A stretch of DNA of 64,000 bases. It comes from Bacillus sp. FJAT-29814. GTDB lineage: Bacteria; Bacillota; Bacilli; Bacillales; Cytobacillaceae. The number at the start of each line of letters is the position of its first letter. The stretch's first letter is position 1. Below the pieces are notes generated by a model. The model was not told the DNA's origin. It saw only the letters and a program-made list of their open reading frames with translations, and ran no database searches. Shown here one piece after another: positions 62,371 through 64,000 of the stretch. Both the position numbers and the translations under genes were made by a program. The stretch covers positions 265,191 through 329,190 of the forward strand of contig NZ_LMTJ01000003.1 in the NCBI RefSeq assembly GCF_001510715.1, given 5' to 3'.

Positions 62371-63141
62371 ATGAAGCTTAATGACAGTGTAGCGGTTGTG
62401 ACAGGTGGCGCCTCTGGTCTTGGCGAAGCCACCGTTGAAACGATTGTCGAGAATGAAGGATATGTCGCCATCTTCGATCTGCAGGAGGACAAAGGGGCAG
62501 CGCTAGTTGAAAAATTTGGATCCGACCGCGTTCTATTTATAAAAACGAACGTAACAAGTGAAGAAGATGTAGTTAATGCCATAAATCAAACGATTGAAAA
62601 GTTCGGTGCCATTCATGTATTGGTGAACTGCGCAGGAATTGGCGTGGCTGAAAAAACAGTTGGCAAAGAAAAGCCTCACGGTCTTGGCAGCTTCACACGA
62701 GTTATTCAAATCAATCTAATCGGTACTTTTAACGTGATTCGCTTGGCTGCGGAAAAAATGGCGCAAAACGCTTCGAATGAAGAAGGCGAGAGGGGTGTCA
62801 TTATCAATACTGCTTCTGTTGCTGCATTTGATGGCCAAATGGGCCAAGCCGCGTACAGTGCTTCAAAAGGCGGAATTGTCGGCATGACGCTGCCGATTGC
62901 CCGCGATCTTTCCCGTCATGGGATCAGGGTGATGACGATTGCCCCTGGACTCATTGACACGCCATTATTTGCCGGTGCACCCGAGAAAGTCCGCCAGGCA
63001 TTGGGAGCGATGGTTCCATTTCCGCCGCGTTTGGGCCGCCCATCTGAATATGCTCATTTGGCTAAAAGCATTGTTGAAAACCCATTGCTAAACGGCGAAA
63101 CCATCCGACTTGACGGCGCGATCCGGATGCAGCCAAAATAA
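62371..63141 (+). CDS. 3-hydroxyacyl-CoA dehydrogenase type 2-like SDR (HSD10-like)
   Basis: A 256-residue [16 protein letters not shown] near residue 11, [11 protein letters not shown], catalytic Ser in [21 protein letters not shown] with Tyr/Lys (quoted here in parts: [18 protein letters not shown]). The pattern matches mitochondrial HSD10 and bacterial homologues that oxidise short, methyl-branched or steroid-derived 3-hydroxyacyl-CoAs with NAD+. AGGAGAGGAG precedes the ATG. Final gene of module 3, followed by a very strong terminator. Confidence 0.9.
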   Translation: MKLNDSVAVVTGGASGLGEATVETIVENEGYVAIFDLQEDKGAALVEKFGSDRVLFIKTNVTSEEDVVNAINQTIEKFGAIHVLVNCAGIGVAEKTVGKEKPHGLGSFTRVIQINLIGTFNVIRLAAEKMAQNASNEEGERGVIINTASVAAFDGQMGQAAYSASKGGIVGMTLPIARDLSRHGIRVMTIAPGLIDTPLFAGAPEKVRQALGAMVPFPPRLGRPSEYAHLAKSIVENPLLNGETIRLDGAIRMQPK

Positions 63142-63146
63142 ATAGC

Positions 63147-63185
63147 AAAATAAACCTCCAGCGCAAAAAACTGGAGGTTTATTTT
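63147..63185 (+). terminator. Strong rho-independent terminator closing the catabolic region
   Basis: AAAATAAACCTCCAG (63147-63161) pairs perfectly with CTGGAGGTTTATTTT (63171-63185). Confidence 0.9.
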
Positions 63186-63221
63186 AAAAAGAGATTCCAT
63201 CTTAAAAGGCAGGAGAGTCAA

Positions 63222-63623
63222 ATGCAGACTGTGACAAAAATTATTGTTTCACCCGAAGACATCGACCAGCTGGGCCATGTGAATTACCTGAAATATATCC
63301 TTTTTTTAGAAAAAGGTGTCGGTAATTGGTACAAACAGGCTGGGGTGAGTTTTCGCGAGTTAAGGGCAAAAGATCTCGGTACGGTTGTGCTAAAAATGGA
63401 TGTTTCTTATCTTAAGGAAGCAAGATTGGGGGATACCCTGTTTGTAAAAACAACTTTGACCAACGTAGGGACCAAAAGCTTTTCGGTAAAACAAGAAATC
63501 TACAACCAAGACGACATCCTGATTACCGAAGCCTCAAAAACCTTTGTAATGTTTAATACCGCGACCAGAAAAGGGGTCCCAGTGGTCGAAGAGATTGCCC
63601 GCCATTTTAAATGTGCCCAATAA
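63222..63623 (+). CDS. YbgC/FadM-type acyl-CoA thioesterase
   Basis: A 133-residue hotdog thioesterase of the 4-hydroxybenzoyl-CoA/YbgC type: DIDQLGHVNYLKYILFLE contains the catalytic Asp and the HVNY motif. It is probably expressed separately from the operon because it lies behind the strong terminator, but read-through or a small promoter in the short gap is possible. GGAGAG precedes the ATG. Physiological substrate unknown. Confidence 0.85.
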   Translation: MQTVTKIIVSPEDIDQLGHVNYLKYILFLEKGVGNWYKQAGVSFRELRAKDLGTVVLKMDVSYLKEARLGDTLFVKTTLTNVGTKSFSVKQEIYNQDDILITEASKTFVMFNTATRKGVPVVEEIARHFKCAQ

Positions 63624-63635
63624 TGAGATTAATTA

Positions 63636-63668
63636 CAGTGGCAGCGTCCAATGCAGGCCGCTGTTTTT
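63636..63668 (+). terminator. Rho-independent terminator of the thioesterase gene
   Basis: CAGTGGC (63636-63642) pairs with GCCGCTG (63657-63663), one wobble, followed by TTTTTAT. Confidence 0.75.
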
Positions 63669-63677
63669 ATGAAAAAT

Positions 63678-63721
63678 GCGAAACTAACACCCGTTACTTC
63701 AGTGACGTGATACAGTTTCGC
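63678..63721 (+). repeat. Nested hairpins, possible left end of an IS605-type element
   Basis: GCGAAACT (63678-63685) and AGTTTCGC (63714-63721) are complementary. Inside, CGTTAC (63692-63697) pairs with GTGACG (63702-63707) around TTCA. Subterminal hairpins are typical of IS200/IS605 ends, and a tnpB gene follows 78 bp on. Confidence 0.45.
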
Positions 63722-63756
63722 TTTCTTTGTAAAAAAATAGGTATCATTAGACACGA

Positions 63757-63781
63757 GAACGTATGTTTGGTAGAATATAAT
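63757..63781 (+). promoter_or_regulatory. TnpB promoter region with LexA-box-like palindrome
   Basis: GAACGTATGTTT (63757-63768) matches the Bacillus LexA/DinR consensus CGAACRNRYGTTYG core at nearly all positions. TATAAT follows at 63776-63781; the -35 is unclear. SOS control is possible but unproven. Confidence 0.4.
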
Positions 63782-63798
63782 TAAGGAGGTGACAAAAA

Positions 63799-64000
63799 TT
63801 GGAGAAGGAGTACAGGACCTATCAAATAATCATCAAAAAAGGGCACAAGCTCTTCCCTTATTTTGCTAATCTATGTTCAAATGGAAAAAATCTATACAAT
63901 ACTACCAATTTCTATATTCGCCAAGTATACACGGCTTTAAAACAAGAAAAAGAATGGCAACCACTTCAACAAGAAGTAATGGCAACCATTTCTAATAACA
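63799..64000 (+). CDS. tnpB: IS200/IS605-family TnpB (RNA-guided nuclease-like), N-terminal part
   Basis: The first 67 residues of a gene that runs off the window. The N-terminus EYRTYQIIIKKGHKLFPYF, the stretch NGKNLYNTTNFYIRQVY and the following Gln-rich helix match the start of Bacillus TnpB/OrfB proteins, relatives of Cas12. The TTG start follows a perfect AAGGAGGTGA at 6 bp. The catalytic DED residues and the zinc finger would lie beyond the window; no TnpA (Y1 transposase) is seen upstream. Confidence 0.75.
   Translation, partial: MEKEYRTYQIIIKKGHKLFPYFANLCSNGKNLYNTTNFYIRQVYTALKQEKEWQPLQQEVMATISNN

Overview
The window comes from a low-to-mid GC, endospore-forming Gram-positive bacterium of the family Bacillaceae (Bacillus/Neobacillus-like). 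The evidence is purine-rich AGGAGG-type ribosome binding sites, frequent TTG/GTG starts, a GerA-type germinant receptor operon, class A and B penicillin-binding proteins, and Bacillus-style Mn2+, FMN and cobalamin riboswitches. No rRNA, tRNA or CRISPR was found. The species assignment is inference.

Layout. 1-2.2 kb: end of a molybdenum hydroxylase operon (large subunit cut by the window edge, FAD subunit, 2Fe-2S subunit). 2.2-9.8 kb: housekeeping genes. These are a class B PBP, a TerC-family membrane protein behind a yybP-ykoY Mn2+ riboswitch, PssA, a HesB-like protein with a natural histidine tail, an ABC exporter, a HAD phosphatase and a cold-shock protein. 9.8-11.4 kb: a NERD-domain/zinc-ribbon protein flanked on both sides by arrays of an ATATCYGCG motif repeated every 20-21 bp. 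11.4-12.9 kb: an SDR and a GyrI-like protein. 13.0-16.8 kb: the FMN-riboswitch-controlled riboflavin operon ribD-ribE-ribBA-ribH. 16.8-23.0 kb: a cobalamin-riboswitch-controlled operon for a sortase-anchored transcobalamin-like protein, a DUF4430-type lipoprotein and an ECF transporter (T, fused A-A', S), which I read as a complete vitamin B12 capture and import machine. 23-34 kb: a class A PBP, an orphan holin, an MFS transporter, small membrane proteins, a gerA-gerC-gerB type operon, a PAS histidine kinase, a GNAT acetyltransferase and a 50-residue YpzG-like protein.

34.1-63.2 kb is one large acyl-CoA catabolism region of 30 genes, all but one on the plus strand. It holds four acyl-CoA dehydrogenases, three acyl-CoA ligases, three thiolases, three SDR dehydrogenases, a MaoC pair, an enoyl-CoA hydratase, a class III CoA-transferase, two hotdog thioesterases (a third lies just beyond it), a class II aldolase-like protein, a ketopantoate-reductase-like protein, a complete LivHMGF plus binding protein ABC importer, an MBL-fold hydrolase and two TetR regulators. 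Two of its transcription units start with near-identical 22-bp palindromes sitting at the predicted start point. Two others share an almost identical promoter. Together these indicate a coordinated regulon for import, CoA activation and beta-oxidation-like breakdown of an unidentified carboxylic acid.

The right edge holds the start of an IS200/IS605-type TnpB gene. Dispersed GGTGTCAGGCACC palindromes and a roughly 80-bp foldback element lie inside the catabolic region.
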